NCBI RefSeq assembly: GCF_900258045.1
Contig: NZ_OGVD01000004.1
Coordinates: 248,001 to 312,000, forward strand
DNA length: 64,000 nucleotides
Source: Sphingorhabdus sp. EL138
Lineage (GTDB): Bacteria; Pseudomonadota; Alphaproteobacteria; Sphingomonadales; Sphingomonadaceae
Direction: 5' to 3'
Shown piece by piece: positions 19,395 through 27,744 of the stretch. Made by a program: the position numbers and the translations under genes. The notes under the pieces are model-generated. The model was not told the DNA's origin. It made no database searches and saw only the letters and a program-made list of their open reading frames with translations. How positions within the stretch are numbered: position 1 is the first letter of the stretch; every line of letters starts with the position of its first letter.

Positions 19395-20402
19395 ATGAAG
19401 CCGGTCATTTTTGGTATGTCGGGATTAAGCCTGACGGCGGATGAAAAGGCGTTTTTCAAGGAAAGCGACCCAGCGGGCTATATTATTTTCGGCCGCAATG
19501 TTGAAACCAAGGACCAGTTACGGGCGCTGACCGATGAACTGCGTATTATACATGGCCGCGATGATCTGGCGATATTGATCGATCAGGAAGGCGGTCGGGT
19601 TGCGCGGATGCAGGAACCGGTCTGGCCGAAATTCCCGCCCGGCGAAACTTTTGACAAGCTCTACGACATTGCGCCCGCAACCGCGATAGAGGCGGCGCGG
19701 CTGAATGCACAGGCGATTGCCGAAAGCCTTCGTGAAGTCGGCATTACGGTCAATTGCCTGCCGCTGCTCGATGTTCGTCAGCCGGACACTGTGGATGCCA
19801 TTGGCAACCGTGCGATGGGCAGCGATCCGATGCAGGTGGCGGCCTTGGGTCGTGCGGTGATCGACGGCCAGACCAAGGGCGGCGCGGTGAGCGTCGTCAA
19901 ACATATGCCGGGCCACGGCCGCGCTGTGGTTGATAGCCATATGGAATTGCCGAAAGTAAGCGCTTCTGCCGAAGAACTGGAAACCGATATCGCTCCGTTT
20001 CGTTCGCTTTCGGATGCACCGATGGGGATGACCGCACATATTGTCTATACCGCCTGGGATGCAGAGCGCTGCGCAAGTCTGTCACCAACGGTGATCGACA
20101 ATATCATTCGCGAGGCCATCGGCTTTGACGGGCTGCTGTTCTCGGACGATCTCGACATGAAAGCATTGAAAGGCGAAGTGCCCGAACGCGCACGTGATGT
20201 GGTCGCGGCGGGTTGTGATATTGCGCTTAATTGCTGGGGCCGGATGGATGAGATGGTCGGCATTGCTGACCTGCTGGGTGAGATTAGCGACAAATCCCGC
20301 GAACGGCTGGACAAAGCCATGGCCACATTGGGTCAGGCTGGTGAACAGGTGGAATTGGTCGAGCTGTTATCCCGCCGAGACGCATTGCTGGCGGCGGCCT
20401 AA
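19395..20402 (+). CDS. nagZ: Beta-N-acetylhexosaminidase NagZ
   Basis: A 335-residue GH3 enzyme of the NagZ type. IDQEGGRVARM is at residues ~56-66, the KHMPGHGRAVVDSH loop carries the general acid/base histidine, and FSDDLDMKAL carries the nucleophile Asp. NagZ releases N-acetylglucosamine from anhydro-muropeptides in peptidoglycan recycling. Its stop overlaps the scpA start by one base. The 164 bases before it show no gene. Confidence 0.95.
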   Translation: MKPVIFGMSGLSLTADEKAFFKESDPAGYIIFGRNVETKDQLRALTDELRIIHGRDDLAILIDQEGGRVARMQEPVWPKFPPGETFDKLYDIAPATAIEAARLNAQAIAESLREVGITVNCLPLLDVRQPDTVDAIGNRAMGSDPMQVAALGRAVIDGQTKGGAVSVVKHMPGHGRAVVDSHMELPKVSASAEELETDIAPFRSLSDAPMGMTAHIVYTAWDAERCASLSPTVIDNIIREAIGFDGLLFSDDLDMKALKGEVPERARDVVAAGCDIALNCWGRMDEMVGIADLLGEISDKSRERLDKAMATLGQAGEQVELVELLSRRDALLAAA

Positions 20403-21202
20403 TGACAGACAAGCCGGAAATTATCGAAGAGTCGGACGAAGAGGGGTTTTTCTTTACCCAAGCTGCTAGCGAGGAAGAGGCAGCGCTCACGCTAAATATC
20501 GATGGCTGGGAAGGCCCGCTTGATTTGCTTCTGGCCTTGGCGCGCAACCAGAAAGTGGATTTGCGGGAAATCTCGATCCTGGAGCTGGTCCAGCAATATC
20601 TGAAATATATCGCCGACGCACAAAGTCTGAAGCTGGAGTTAGCGGCAGATTATCTGGTGATGGCGGCATGGTTGACCTATCTCAAATCCGGCTTGCTGCT
20701 GCCCAAGGATCCGGAGGTGGATCCTTCGCCGGAAGAACTGGCTCTGCGTCTGCAAATGCGGCTGGAACGGCTCAACGCCATGCGGGAGGCCGGCGCGCGA
20801 TTGCTGGCCCGTGACCGGATTGGCCGTGATGTTTTTGCTCGCGGGGCACCGGAAGGTCTGCGCGTTGTAAAAAACCGGCATTGGCAGGCAGAATATTATG
20901 ACCTGATCTCCGCCTATGGCCGGGTCAAATTGCGCAATATTCCGCCAGTGCACATCGTCAAACAGCGGATGGTAATGACGCTGGAAGACGCGTTGGCGCG
21001 AGTGTCGTTGATGCTTGGTGAAGCGATCGACTGGACGGATATCAGGGATTTTCTCCCGCCAGGCGCGCCGCCGCAGCTACGAAAGTCGGCTTTGGCATCT
21101 AGTTTCGTTGCCGCATTGGAACTGGCACGTCAGGGAAAATTGGTGCTGAGTCAGGATGAGAGTTTTGCGCCCCTAAAATTGAAAGCAAGCAGTGATGGAT
21201 AA
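20402..21202 (+). CDS. scpA: Segregation and condensation protein A
   Basis: A 266-residue kleisin. The N-terminal GPLDLLLALARNQKVDLREISILELVQQYL helix contacts the SMC neck; a middle region (ADYLVMAAWLTYLKSGLLLP) and a C-terminal winged helix that binds the SMC head follow. ScpA closes the SMC-ScpAB ring that organises the chromosome. It overlaps both nagZ and scpB. Confidence 0.95.
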   Translation: MTDKPEIIEESDEEGFFFTQAASEEEAALTLNIDGWEGPLDLLLALARNQKVDLREISILELVQQYLKYIADAQSLKLELAADYLVMAAWLTYLKSGLLLPKDPEVDPSPEELALRLQMRLERLNAMREAGARLLARDRIGRDVFARGAPEGLRVVKNRHWQAEYYDLISAYGRVKLRNIPPVHIVKQRMVMTLEDALARVSLMLGEAIDWTDIRDFLPPGAPPQLRKSALASSFVAALELARQGKLVLSQDESFAPLKLKASSDG

Positions 21203-21902
21203 GCCAGTGGATGATGATCGCAGTCTGATCATGGGAATGAATGTTGAAATGGATGAAGGCACGCGGGCTGTAGAGGCGACCTTGTTCGCGTCGGAAAACC
21301 CTATGACGATTGCGGATATCCAACTTTATGTCGGCGAAGAAATAGATATCCGCGCTGCGCTCAACGATCTGCAGAACGACTATTCTGGACGCGGCATATC
21401 GCTGATAAAAACCGGCGACCGCTGGCACTTTCAAACGGCGCATGACCTGTCACACCTGCTGCGTCGGGAGCGGGCGGAACTGCGCAAATTGAGCCGCGCG
21501 GGCATGGAAACGCTAGCAATCATCGCCTATCACGAACCGGTCAGTCGCGCGGAAATCGAAGCGATCAGGGGCGTTCAAGTGGCAAAAGGCACGCTTGATG
21601 TGCTGATGGAGGCAGGCTGGGTTCGCCCAACGGGGCGTCGCGAAGTACCGGGAAGGCCGCTTATCTACGCGACAACCGCTGAGTTTCTAACCCATTTCGG
21701 CCTGCAAAGCCGCAAGGAACTGCCGGGCATTGATGACCTGAAAGCCGCTGGTTTGCTGGACCCGGTCGATCTGGCGATGGAACGGCTGGAGATGGAGGCG
21801 GAAGAGGAATTGCCGCTGGAACAAGAGCTTAACGAAGATGGTGCACAAGAAAATGATGATGACACCGCCGATTCACTGGAAAATGAGGCGGAAAGCGCTT
21901 AA
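21195..21902 (+). CDS. scpB: Segregation and condensation protein B
   Basis: Two winged-helix domains are visible: VEATLFASENPMTIADIQLYVG near the N-terminus and LSRAGMETLAIIAYHEPVSRAEIEAIRGV in the second, with the RREVPGRPLIYATT strand. The C-terminal ~45 residues are very acidic and probably disordered. It dimerises and binds ScpA. ATG 21195 overlaps the scpA stop by eight bases; a GTG one codon earlier and ATG 21231 are alternatives. Confidence 0.94.
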   Translation: MDKPVDDDRSLIMGMNVEMDEGTRAVEATLFASENPMTIADIQLYVGEEIDIRAALNDLQNDYSGRGISLIKTGDRWHFQTAHDLSHLLRRERAELRKLSRAGMETLAIIAYHEPVSRAEIEAIRGVQVAKGTLDVLMEAGWVRPTGRREVPGRPLIYATTAEFLTHFGLQSRKELPGIDDLKAAGLLDPVDLAMERLEMEAEEELPLEQELNEDGAQENDDDTADSLENEAESA

Positions 21903-21930
21903 GTAGAGGGCATAGATCAGGAGATTTTCG

Positions 21931-22158
21931 ATGCAACCGAGTATTTGGCAGATTTTAATTGTAGCAGCGTTGGTGCTGATCCTGTTCGGTCGCGGCCGGA
22001 TTTCGGAAATGATGGGCGATGTCGGCAAAGGGATCCGTTCCTTCAAAAAAGGCATTACCGAAGAAGAGGAAAGCGCCAAGGCTTCGGCCCAGATTGACAG
22101 CAAACCAGCGGATGTCAGCGCAGACAAGGCGGCAACGTCCGACAAGACGGTCAGCTGA
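21931..22158 (+). CDS. tatA: Sec-independent protein translocase TatA
   Basis: A 75-residue protein with the TatA layout: short N-terminus with [19 protein letters not shown] as the membrane helix, then the amphipathic [10 protein letters not shown] segment and an acidic/polar tail. The usual F-G pair at the hinge is present (LFGRGRI). TatA oligomers form the passage for folded, twin-arginine substrates. Confidence 0.95.
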   Translation: MQPSIWQILIVAALVLILFGRGRISEMMGDVGKGIRSFKKGITEEEESAKASAQIDSKPADVSADKAATSDKTVS

Positions 22159-22200
22159 GAAGAGCCGACCGGATTCTGGTCCGGATAGCGGCGCACAGAT

Positions 22201-22572
22201 ATGTTTGACCTTTCCATATCCGAGATCGCGATTATCGTGATCATTGCCATTGTCGTGATCGGCCCGAAAGAGCTGCCCCGCGCATTGGCAACAGCTGGCC
22301 GCTGGATGGCAAAGGCACGCGGCGTCATGGGTAATTTCCGCACCGGCTTTGACGCAATGGTCCGCGAGGCGGAATTGCAGGAAATGGAAAAGAAATGGGC
22401 GGCGGAGAATGAGCGTATCATGCTCGAGCATCCGACGGTTTCTGACGATGAACCGGTTATGCAACCATTGGATGGCCCACCTGCGACAGAGGAAAAAAGC
22501 GACAGCGACCAGCCTGATCTGCCGTTGGGCGATGATACACCAGAAAAACCGCCAGAAAAACCGGGCGCATGA
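22201..22572 (+). CDS. tatB: Sec-independent protein translocase TatB
   Basis: A 123-residue protein beginning MFDLSISEIAIIVIIAIVVIGPKELPRAL, the canonical TatB membrane helix and GPKELP hinge. An amphipathic helix and an acidic, Pro-rich tail follow. TatB pairs with TatC to bind twin-arginine signal peptides. It overlaps tatC by four bases. Confidence 0.95.
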   Translation: MFDLSISEIAIIVIIAIVVIGPKELPRALATAGRWMAKARGVMGNFRTGFDAMVREAELQEMEKKWAAENERIMLEHPTVSDDEPVMQPLDGPPATEEKSDSDQPDLPLGDDTPEKPPEKPGA

Positions 22573-23348
22573 ACGAGCAGTCCGCGCCCGATATCGATGA
22601 GAGCAAAGCGCCGCTGATCGAACATCTGATCGAGCTGCGCCAGCGGTTGGTCTGGTCGGTTGTGGCACTGGCTATCGCTTTTGCCGCTAGCTTCTATTTC
22701 GCCGATGAGATATTCGGAATGTTGGTTGTGCCGTTAACCGACGCTTTCCCGCCGGGTGAAGGGAAGCTGGTCTATACCAAGCTCTATGAAGCCTTTTTTG
22801 TCGAAATAAAGGTTGCAATGTTCGCTGCCTTTTTTATCGCCTTTCCGATCATCTCCAACCAGCTTTGGGCTTTTGTCGCGCCCGGCCTTTATGCCAACGA
22901 GAAAAAGGCGTTTCTGCCGTTTCTGTTTGCCACACCGATATTATTCACTGCCGGAGCAGCATTGGCCTATTATATTGTCATGCCCACGGCATTCCGTTTT
23001 TTCCTCGGCTTTGAAGGCGAAGTCGGCGGCATGACCCAAGAGGCCTTGCCTGCCATGGGGGACTATCTCGATCTGGTGATGCGGTTCATTCTGGCCTTTG
23101 GCGTATGTTTCCAGTTACCGGTGCTGTTGTTGCTCCTCAACCGTGCAGGATTGGTCACACGCGATCAACTGAAAGGCCTGCGCCGCTATATGGTCGTCGC
23201 AGCCTTTGTGTTGGCCGCGATCTTGACGCCGCCGGATGTGGTGTCGCAGTTCCTGCTCGGCCTGCCATTGATCATGCTTTACGAGGTATCGCTGGCAATC
23301 ATGTGGTTTACCGAACGCAAAAGAGCGAAACTGGAAGCTACCGAATAG
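22569..23348 (+). CDS. tatC: Sec-independent protein translocase TatC
   Basis: A 259-residue six-helix membrane protein. The cytoplasmic N-terminal segment APLIEHLIELRQRLVWS is the conserved signal-peptide-binding region, and a late segment FVLAAILTPPDVVSQFLLGLPLIMLYE is diagnostic. It is the receptor core of the Tat translocase and closes the tatABC operon. Its stop is directly followed by the end of a minus-strand entericidin gene. Confidence 0.96.
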   Translation: MNEQSAPDIDESKAPLIEHLIELRQRLVWSVVALAIAFAASFYFADEIFGMLVVPLTDAFPPGEGKLVYTKLYEAFFVEIKVAMFAAFFIAFPIISNQLWAFVAPGLYANEKKAFLPFLFATPILFTAGAALAYYIVMPTAFRFFLGFEGEVGGMTQEALPAMGDYLDLVMRFILAFGVCFQLPVLLLLLNRAGLVTRDQLKGLRRYMVVAAFVLAAILTPPDVVSQFLLGLPLIMLYEVSLAIMWFTERKRAKLEATE

Positions 23349-23349
23349 C

Positions 23350-23475
23350 TTAGTTTATCGCGTCTTCACCCGCACGGCCGACCGATTCAATATCCTGTCC
23401 GACGCCCTGAACCGTATTACAGGCCGCGAGCACGAGGGTTGATGAAATAAGCAATGATGCCAAAATCTTGCGCAT
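23350..23475 (-). CDS. Entericidin-like small lipoprotein (copy 1)
   Basis: A 41-residue lipoprotein, MRKILASLLI followed by a lipobox LAAC and the entericidin-type NTVQGVGQDIESVGRAG. It has a good ribosome site (AGGAGA) 6-7 bases before ATG. Entericidins are small outer-membrane lipoproteins linked to envelope stability and stationary-phase lysis in enterobacteria; in sphingomonads their role is not established. It is about 70% identical to the next copy upstream, which implies a tandem duplication. Confidence 0.88.
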   Translation of the reverse strand: MRKILASLLISSTLVLAACNTVQGVGQDIESVGRAGEDAIN

Positions 23476-23498
23476 GGTAATTCTCCTGATGATATGGA

Positions 23499-23624
23499 TT
23501 AATCGATCGCCCGTTCGCCAGCCCGGCCAACGGATTTGATATCGTCCCCAACACCTTGCACAGTGTTGCAGGCGCCCAGCAAGAGTGCCGATGAGAGGGT
23601 AATAGAAGCGATTATTTTGCGCAT
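23499..23624 (-). CDS. Entericidin-like small lipoprotein (copy 2)
   Basis: A 41-residue homologue of the neighbouring copy: MRKIIASITL, lipobox LGAC, then NTVQGVGDDIKSVGRAGERAI. The two genes are 23 bases apart on the same strand, downstream of the ZnuD-like receptor. Its ribosome site (AGGAG) is buried in the 3' arm of a strong hairpin at 23630-23666, so translation may be controlled by RNA folding. Copy 1 lacks this hairpin. Confidence 0.88.
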   Translation of the reverse strand: MRKIIASITLSSALLLGACNTVQGVGDDIKSVGRAGERAID

Positions 23625-23629
23625 AAGGT

Positions 23630-23666
23630 AACTCCTGATCCTGCGTTTTCAGCAGAATCAGGAGTT
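23630..23666 (-). promoter_or_regulatory. Inverted repeat covering the entericidin ribosome site
   Basis: A 10-bp perfect stem (AACTCCTGAT / ATCAGGAGTT), one mismatch, four more pairs and a 7-base loop. In the minus-strand RNA the AGGAG of entericidin copy 2 lies in the stem. It also sits 14 bases after the receptor stop. No U-run follows, so it is either a ribosome-site-masking hairpin or a weak terminator. Confidence 0.6.
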
Positions 23667-23679
23667 ATCCCGATTCCGG

Positions 23680-25812
23680 CTAAAAACTAAATTTCGCGCT
23701 GATACGAATATCACGACCTGCCAGCGGTACAAAATCTTTCGTGAACGAGGCATGACGACGCGCATTCACATCAAAGATATTGTTGGCGGATGCGAGTAAC
23801 GTTACACCGCCATCTTTGCCCAAAGGCCGCCATGCAGCGGAGGCATTGACCATCGTGAAACTATCGGTTGGGGTTTCAAAGGTCGAAACGCGATTTTGGC
23901 TGTCTGACCATTCCAGTTCTGCCCGCAGATCGAGAGAATCGCTCTGGGCTCCAATTCCGCCGAGCAGCCGCAAGGGCGGGATCCGTGGAACGGGGCCGCC
24001 GCCATCCTTGATTTTCGCGCGGACATAGTCGGCAACCCCGTCGGTGACGAAAGCAAATCCGCCTGCACGGGCGACAACGAAGGATGCGGAGGCTTCAAAG
24101 CCATAATAGGTCGCATCTTCTTGAAAGAATTGGAAAACCGGCAAGCCATCTTCTTCTGCACCGGTTTCCGTTTCAAAGATATAGTCATCGAAAAAATTGG
24201 CATAAACGGTTGCGCTGAGCTGGATATCTTCGGAACTCCAGCGGGCATAAAGCTCTCCGCCCCAGCTTTTTTCGGTGGTGAAATTGGGGTTACCAATTTC
24301 AAACGCCTGCGTGGCAATGTGCGGGCCATCGGACAGCAGTTCTTCCGCCGATGGTGCACGTTCCGAGCGGGAGAGATTGACGCCCAGTCTCAGACCATTG
24401 TCATCAGGGGCATAGGCAAAGCCCAATGCGCCAGAGAAGCTGTCGAAACTGCGATCAAAATTGACAATGCTGGACTCGATATCGGTATGATCGAACCGGG
24501 CTGCTGCCTCGACCTCGAAATTGCCGAGATCAATTTCCTGCACGGTAAACAAGGCCCAGCTTTCAATACTATTTTTGGGCACGAAGGCTTCGGCGCCAAT
24601 CGCGTTGAAATCGCGAACCAAAAGCTGCGTGCCGATTACACCGCGCCAGCCATTACGTTCGTTCTGCACCAGTTCCGCACGGGCTTCGATGCCTTCCACT
24701 TCAAATACGGTGCCGACTTCATCGCCTTCAAATTCGGTATGTTCATAGTCAGAATAGCCGGCGCGCAGATTCAGTGATTCAAAGAAACCATCGCCCAGAT
24801 TAACCCCGGCACGGAGATCAACACGGATCTGTTCGAGGCCGATGGTCACAGGACCTTCTTCCTCTTCTTCACCGGTGGGGTCAGCTGGATCCCCGTCTTC
24901 ATGGGCATGTTCCGCGCCGGGGCGGGAGGGAACGCCATAATCTGTGTCATAATAGCTGACGGAAAAGCCGATATTGCCGCCTTCTGTAATATAGGCAAGG
25001 CCGGTAGAGGCATTGATGGTTTCGCTAGCGGTGTTGAACACCGTTCCCCGCTGATCGGCGGTTTCAGCCAATTCAGCGGCTTCATCAAGATTACCCTCTT
25101 CCGTCTCCTCAGCTACTTGTTCCAGCACTTCGCTGCGCAGTTCCGGAGCCAGAACAAAGCCGGAGATGTCGAGGTCATCGGTATTGCGATAGCTGCCGTT
25201 AATATGGAAAACCAGAGAGTCGGTCAGCGGCACGTCCAGAGATCCGCCAACGCTCCAGTCATCGGCCGCGCTGCCAAAGCCGCCGACGGCATCGAGGTGA
25301 AAGGCTTCATCAGGGACATCGCGGGGGATTCGCTTGTCGATAACGTTGACCGCGCCGCCGATTGCATCACCACCAAACAGCAGTACCGCCGGCCCGCGGA
25401 GTACTTCGACACTCTGAGCGGTCAGCGGATCAATGGTCACCGCATGGTCGACCGAGGTATTGGATGCATCCAGCGTGCCGATACCATCGGTCAGCACCCG
25501 GACCCGTGGCCCTTGAAAGCCGCGCAGGACTGGCCGAGAGGAGCCGGGGGCAAAGCTGGTAGATGAAACACCGGGTAATTTGGTCAGACTGTCACCAATC
25601 TGGCCGCGCAAATCCTGCGTCAACTGATCACCGGTCAACACGGATGTCCCCGCCAATATGTCAATCCGGTCGACATAGGGCGCGGTTACAACAATGGCAT
25701 CGTCATTGTGAAAATCATCACCGGTTTCCGTCTGTTGAGCAGACTGGGCGAATGCCGGGGAGGCAGGCAATAATATAATAGCGGCGGAAGTCAGAAACTT
25801 GTGATGGGACAC
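23680..25812 (-). CDS. TonB-dependent receptor, ZnuD-like (probable zinc uptake)
   Basis: A 710-residue receptor starting at a GTG, with a signal peptide (residues 1-22), a plug (DAIVVTAPYVDRIDILAGTSVLTGDQL, then PVLRGFQGPRVRVLTDGIGTLDASNTSVDHAV) and a C-terminal FSF end. The plug and the DHAVTIDPLTAQSVEVLRGPAVLLFGGDAIGGAVNV segment resemble ZnuD receptors. An extracellular loop is rich in His and acids (EHAHEDGDPADPTGEEEEEG), as in zinc-binding ZnuD loops. Zinc as the substrate is an inference. Two palindromes lie upstream (25864-25878, 25907-25923). The entericidin genes follow on the same strand. Confidence 0.82.
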   Translation of the reverse strand: MSHHKFLTSAAIILLPASPAFAQSAQQTETGDDFHNDDAIVVTAPYVDRIDILAGTSVLTGDQLTQDLRGQIGDSLTKLPGVSSTSFAPGSSRPVLRGFQGPRVRVLTDGIGTLDASNTSVDHAVTIDPLTAQSVEVLRGPAVLLFGGDAIGGAVNVIDKRIPRDVPDEAFHLDAVGGFGSAADDWSVGGSLDVPLTDSLVFHINGSYRNTDDLDISGFVLAPELRSEVLEQVAEETEEGNLDEAAELAETADQRGTVFNTASETINASTGLAYITEGGNIGFSVSYYDTDYGVPSRPGAEHAHEDGDPADPTGEEEEEGPVTIGLEQIRVDLRAGVNLGDGFFESLNLRAGYSDYEHTEFEGDEVGTVFEVEGIEARAELVQNERNGWRGVIGTQLLVRDFNAIGAEAFVPKNSIESWALFTVQEIDLGNFEVEAAARFDHTDIESSIVNFDRSFDSFSGALGFAYAPDDNGLRLGVNLSRSERAPSAEELLSDGPHIATQAFEIGNPNFTTEKSWGGELYARWSSEDIQLSATVYANFFDDYIFETETGAEEDGLPVFQFFQEDATYYGFEASASFVVARAGGFAFVTDGVADYVRAKIKDGGGPVPRIPPLRLLGGIGAQSDSLDLRAELEWSDSQNRVSTFETPTDSFTMVNASAAWRPLGKDGGVTLLASANNIFDVNARRHASFTKDFVPLAGRDIRISAKFSF

Positions 25813-25863
25813 GGATTACTCTTCTCTAATTTTGGGAACTGGTGCTGACGCAGTTAGAAGAAA

Positions 25864-25878
25864 TGATATGATATATCA
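25864..25878. promoter_or_regulatory. Palindrome near receptor promoter
   Basis: TGATAT-GAT-ATATCA, a 6-bp dyad with a 3-base spacer, 52-66 bases upstream of the ZnuD-like receptor start. It could be a Fur/Zur-family operator or simply an AT-rich -10 region. Confidence 0.35.
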
Positions 25879-25906
25879 ATTCTAAAAAGGCGAATTCGCA
25901 AAAGTG

Positions 25907-25923
25907 ATGTAAATTTGTTACAT
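25907..25923. promoter_or_regulatory. Candidate operator between ZnuD-like receptor and VOC gene
   Basis: ATGTAA-ATTTG-TTACAT is a perfect 6-bp dyad over 17 bases. Its size and ATGT...ACAT ends are compatible with a Zur-type box. It lies in the divergent promoter region, 95 bases before the receptor and 28 bases before the VOC gene. Confidence 0.4.
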
Positions 25924-25950
25924 TATGACTTTCTGGTGAGGAGAGGAAAT

Positions 25951-26412
25951 ATGACCCAATGGAAAGAAGACGGCTATCATAGCGTCACCGCTTACCTGAC
26001 CGTCGATGATGCGGCGGCGGCAATCGATTTTTACAAGGCGGCCTTTGGCGCCGAGGAAGTGATGCGCATGCCGATGGGCGACAAGATCGGTCATGCGGAT
26101 ATTTTGGTCGGCGATAGCCACATCATGCTGGCCGACGAGTTCCCCGATATGGACAAGCTTGGTCCCAAGGCGAGGGGCGGCGCCACCAGCAGCCTGATGA
26201 TCTACGTCGAAAATGCTGATGTCGCTTTTGACCAGGCGGTTGCGGCGGGTGCGACCGCAATCCGACCGGTAGAAGATCAGTTTTACGGTGATCGTTCCGG
26301 TTGGGTGAAAGACCCGTTCGGCCATGAATGGACCTTGTCCACGCATATTGAAGATGTCAGTCCGGAAGAAATGAACCGCCGAATGACAGAGATGATGGCC
26401 GAGGGGGCTTGA
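25951..26412 (+). CDS. VOC family protein (PhnB/glyoxalase-like)
   Basis: A 153-residue protein of the vicinal oxygen chelate fold, PhnB-like branch. It begins SVTAYLTVDDAAAAIDFYKAAFGAEEVMRMPMGDKIGHADILVGDSHIMLADEFP and ends WVKDPFGHEWTLSTHIEDV, the usual two-beta-alpha-beta layout. The reaction is not known. ATG 25951 has a strong GAGGAGAGG ribosome site; an upstream TTG at 25915 is unlikely. It is divergent from the ZnuD-like receptor across two palindromes. Confidence 0.85.
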   Translation: MTQWKEDGYHSVTAYLTVDDAAAAIDFYKAAFGAEEVMRMPMGDKIGHADILVGDSHIMLADEFPDMDKLGPKARGGATSSLMIYVENADVAFDQAVAAGATAIRPVEDQFYGDRSGWVKDPFGHEWTLSTHIEDVSPEEMNRRMTEMMAEGA

Positions 26413-26465
26413 AAGCATTCAACTACCGGATGACGAATAAATATTTCTAGTTTAGGTTATCTTTC

Positions 26466-27650
26466 ATGACCTTCACTAAAAAAATCCTGTTGCTCGGCTC
26501 GGGTGAACTGGGCCGCGAATTCGTTATCTCGGCAAAGCGCCTCGGTGCTTATGTAATCGCCTGCGATGCCTATGCCGCTGCGCCGGCGATGCAGGTTGCT
26601 GATGCGCATGAAGTATTTTCCATGCTCGACGGTGACAAGTTGCGCGCCGCGATTGCAAAGCATCAGCCTGATCTGATCGTTCCAGAGGTTGAGGCCATTC
26701 GCACGGAAATTCTCGCTGAGGTGGAGGCGGACGGTTTCAATGTTGTGCCATCTGCCCGCGCGACGCAGCTGACCATGAACCGTGATGCCATTCGGGATGT
26801 TGCTGCACAGGAACTGGGCCTGACCACCTCTCGCTATCATTATGCTGAAAGCTTTGCCGAGGTGCAGGCTGCCGCTGATGATATTGGGTTGCCGCTGGTT
26901 ATCAAGCCAGTCATGTCCTCTTCCGGCAAGGGGCAGAGCAAAGTTGACAGCGCCGATGCACTGGAAGCTGCCTGGAATTACGCTGTGGACAATATGCGCG
27001 GCGACCGGGCGCGGGTGATTGTCGAGCAGTTTATCGACTTCGACTATGAAATCACCCTGCTCACCATCCGTACACGGGACGGCATCCTGTTCTGTCCGCC
27101 CATCGGTCATCGCCAGGAACGCGGCGATTATCAGGAAAGCTGGCAACCCGCAGCGATGGCGGACGATGCCCTCGCCACCGCACAAGATATGGCGCGCAAG
27201 GTCGTCGATAATCTTGCTGGAGACGGAAAGGGATGGGGCCTGTTCGGCGTGGAATTTTTTGTCACCAAAACGGGCGAAGTCATTTTCTCCGAACTCAGTC
27301 CGCGTCCCCATGATACCGGAATGGTCACTTTGATCGGCCAGAATTTGAGCGAATTCGATCTTCATGCCCGCGCCATCATGGGTCTGCCCATCCCGCACAT
27401 CGCCCTGACCGCACCAGCCAGCGCCAGCGCCGTGATTTTGGCGGAACGGGATAGTGATGACTTTGCCTTTACAGGCGTCGATGATGCCCTGGCCATGAGC
27501 GGCGAGGGCGCGGAGGTGGACGTGCGGATCTTCGGGAAACCGGTTACACGGCCCTATCGGCGGATGGCCGTTGCGCTGGCAACTGGAGCAGACTGCGATG
27601 CGGCGAGGGCATTGGCGAAACAGGCGGCCGATACAGTCGAAATTAGATAG
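26466..27650 (+). CDS. purT: Formate-dependent phosphoribosylglycinamide formyltransferase
   Basis: A 394-residue ATP-grasp enzyme. ILLLGSGELGREFVISAKRLG starts the N-terminal domain, VIKPVMSSSGKGQSKV is the ATP-grasp lid, and GVEFFVTKTGEVIFSELSPRPHDTGMVTLI is the metal/ATP site. PurT uses formate and ATP to formylate GAR in purine synthesis, independently of folate. The length matches the family. No other pur gene is adjacent. Confidence 0.95.
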   Translation: MTFTKKILLLGSGELGREFVISAKRLGAYVIACDAYAAAPAMQVADAHEVFSMLDGDKLRAAIAKHQPDLIVPEVEAIRTEILAEVEADGFNVVPSARATQLTMNRDAIRDVAAQELGLTTSRYHYAESFAEVQAAADDIGLPLVIKPVMSSSGKGQSKVDSADALEAAWNYAVDNMRGDRARVIVEQFIDFDYEITLLTIRTRDGILFCPPIGHRQERGDYQESWQPAAMADDALATAQDMARKVVDNLAGDGKGWGLFGVEFFVTKTGEVIFSELSPRPHDTGMVTLIGQNLSEFDLHARAIMGLPIPHIALTAPASASAVILAERDSDDFAFTGVDDALAMSGEGAEVDVRIFGKPVTRPYRRMAVALATGADCDAARALAKQAADTVEIR

Positions 27651-27744
27651 TAAGCAAATGAAAATGCCGGTTGACATTGGATGCCGTTGACCGCTGATAA
27701 GTAGCCAGAAAATCAATGGCATCAATCAACAGAAAGCATCATTC

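Noticed and set aside
26457-27725. 422-codon minus-strand open frame opposite purT
   Set aside because: It mirrors purT, lacks any recognisable motif and is a coding shadow.
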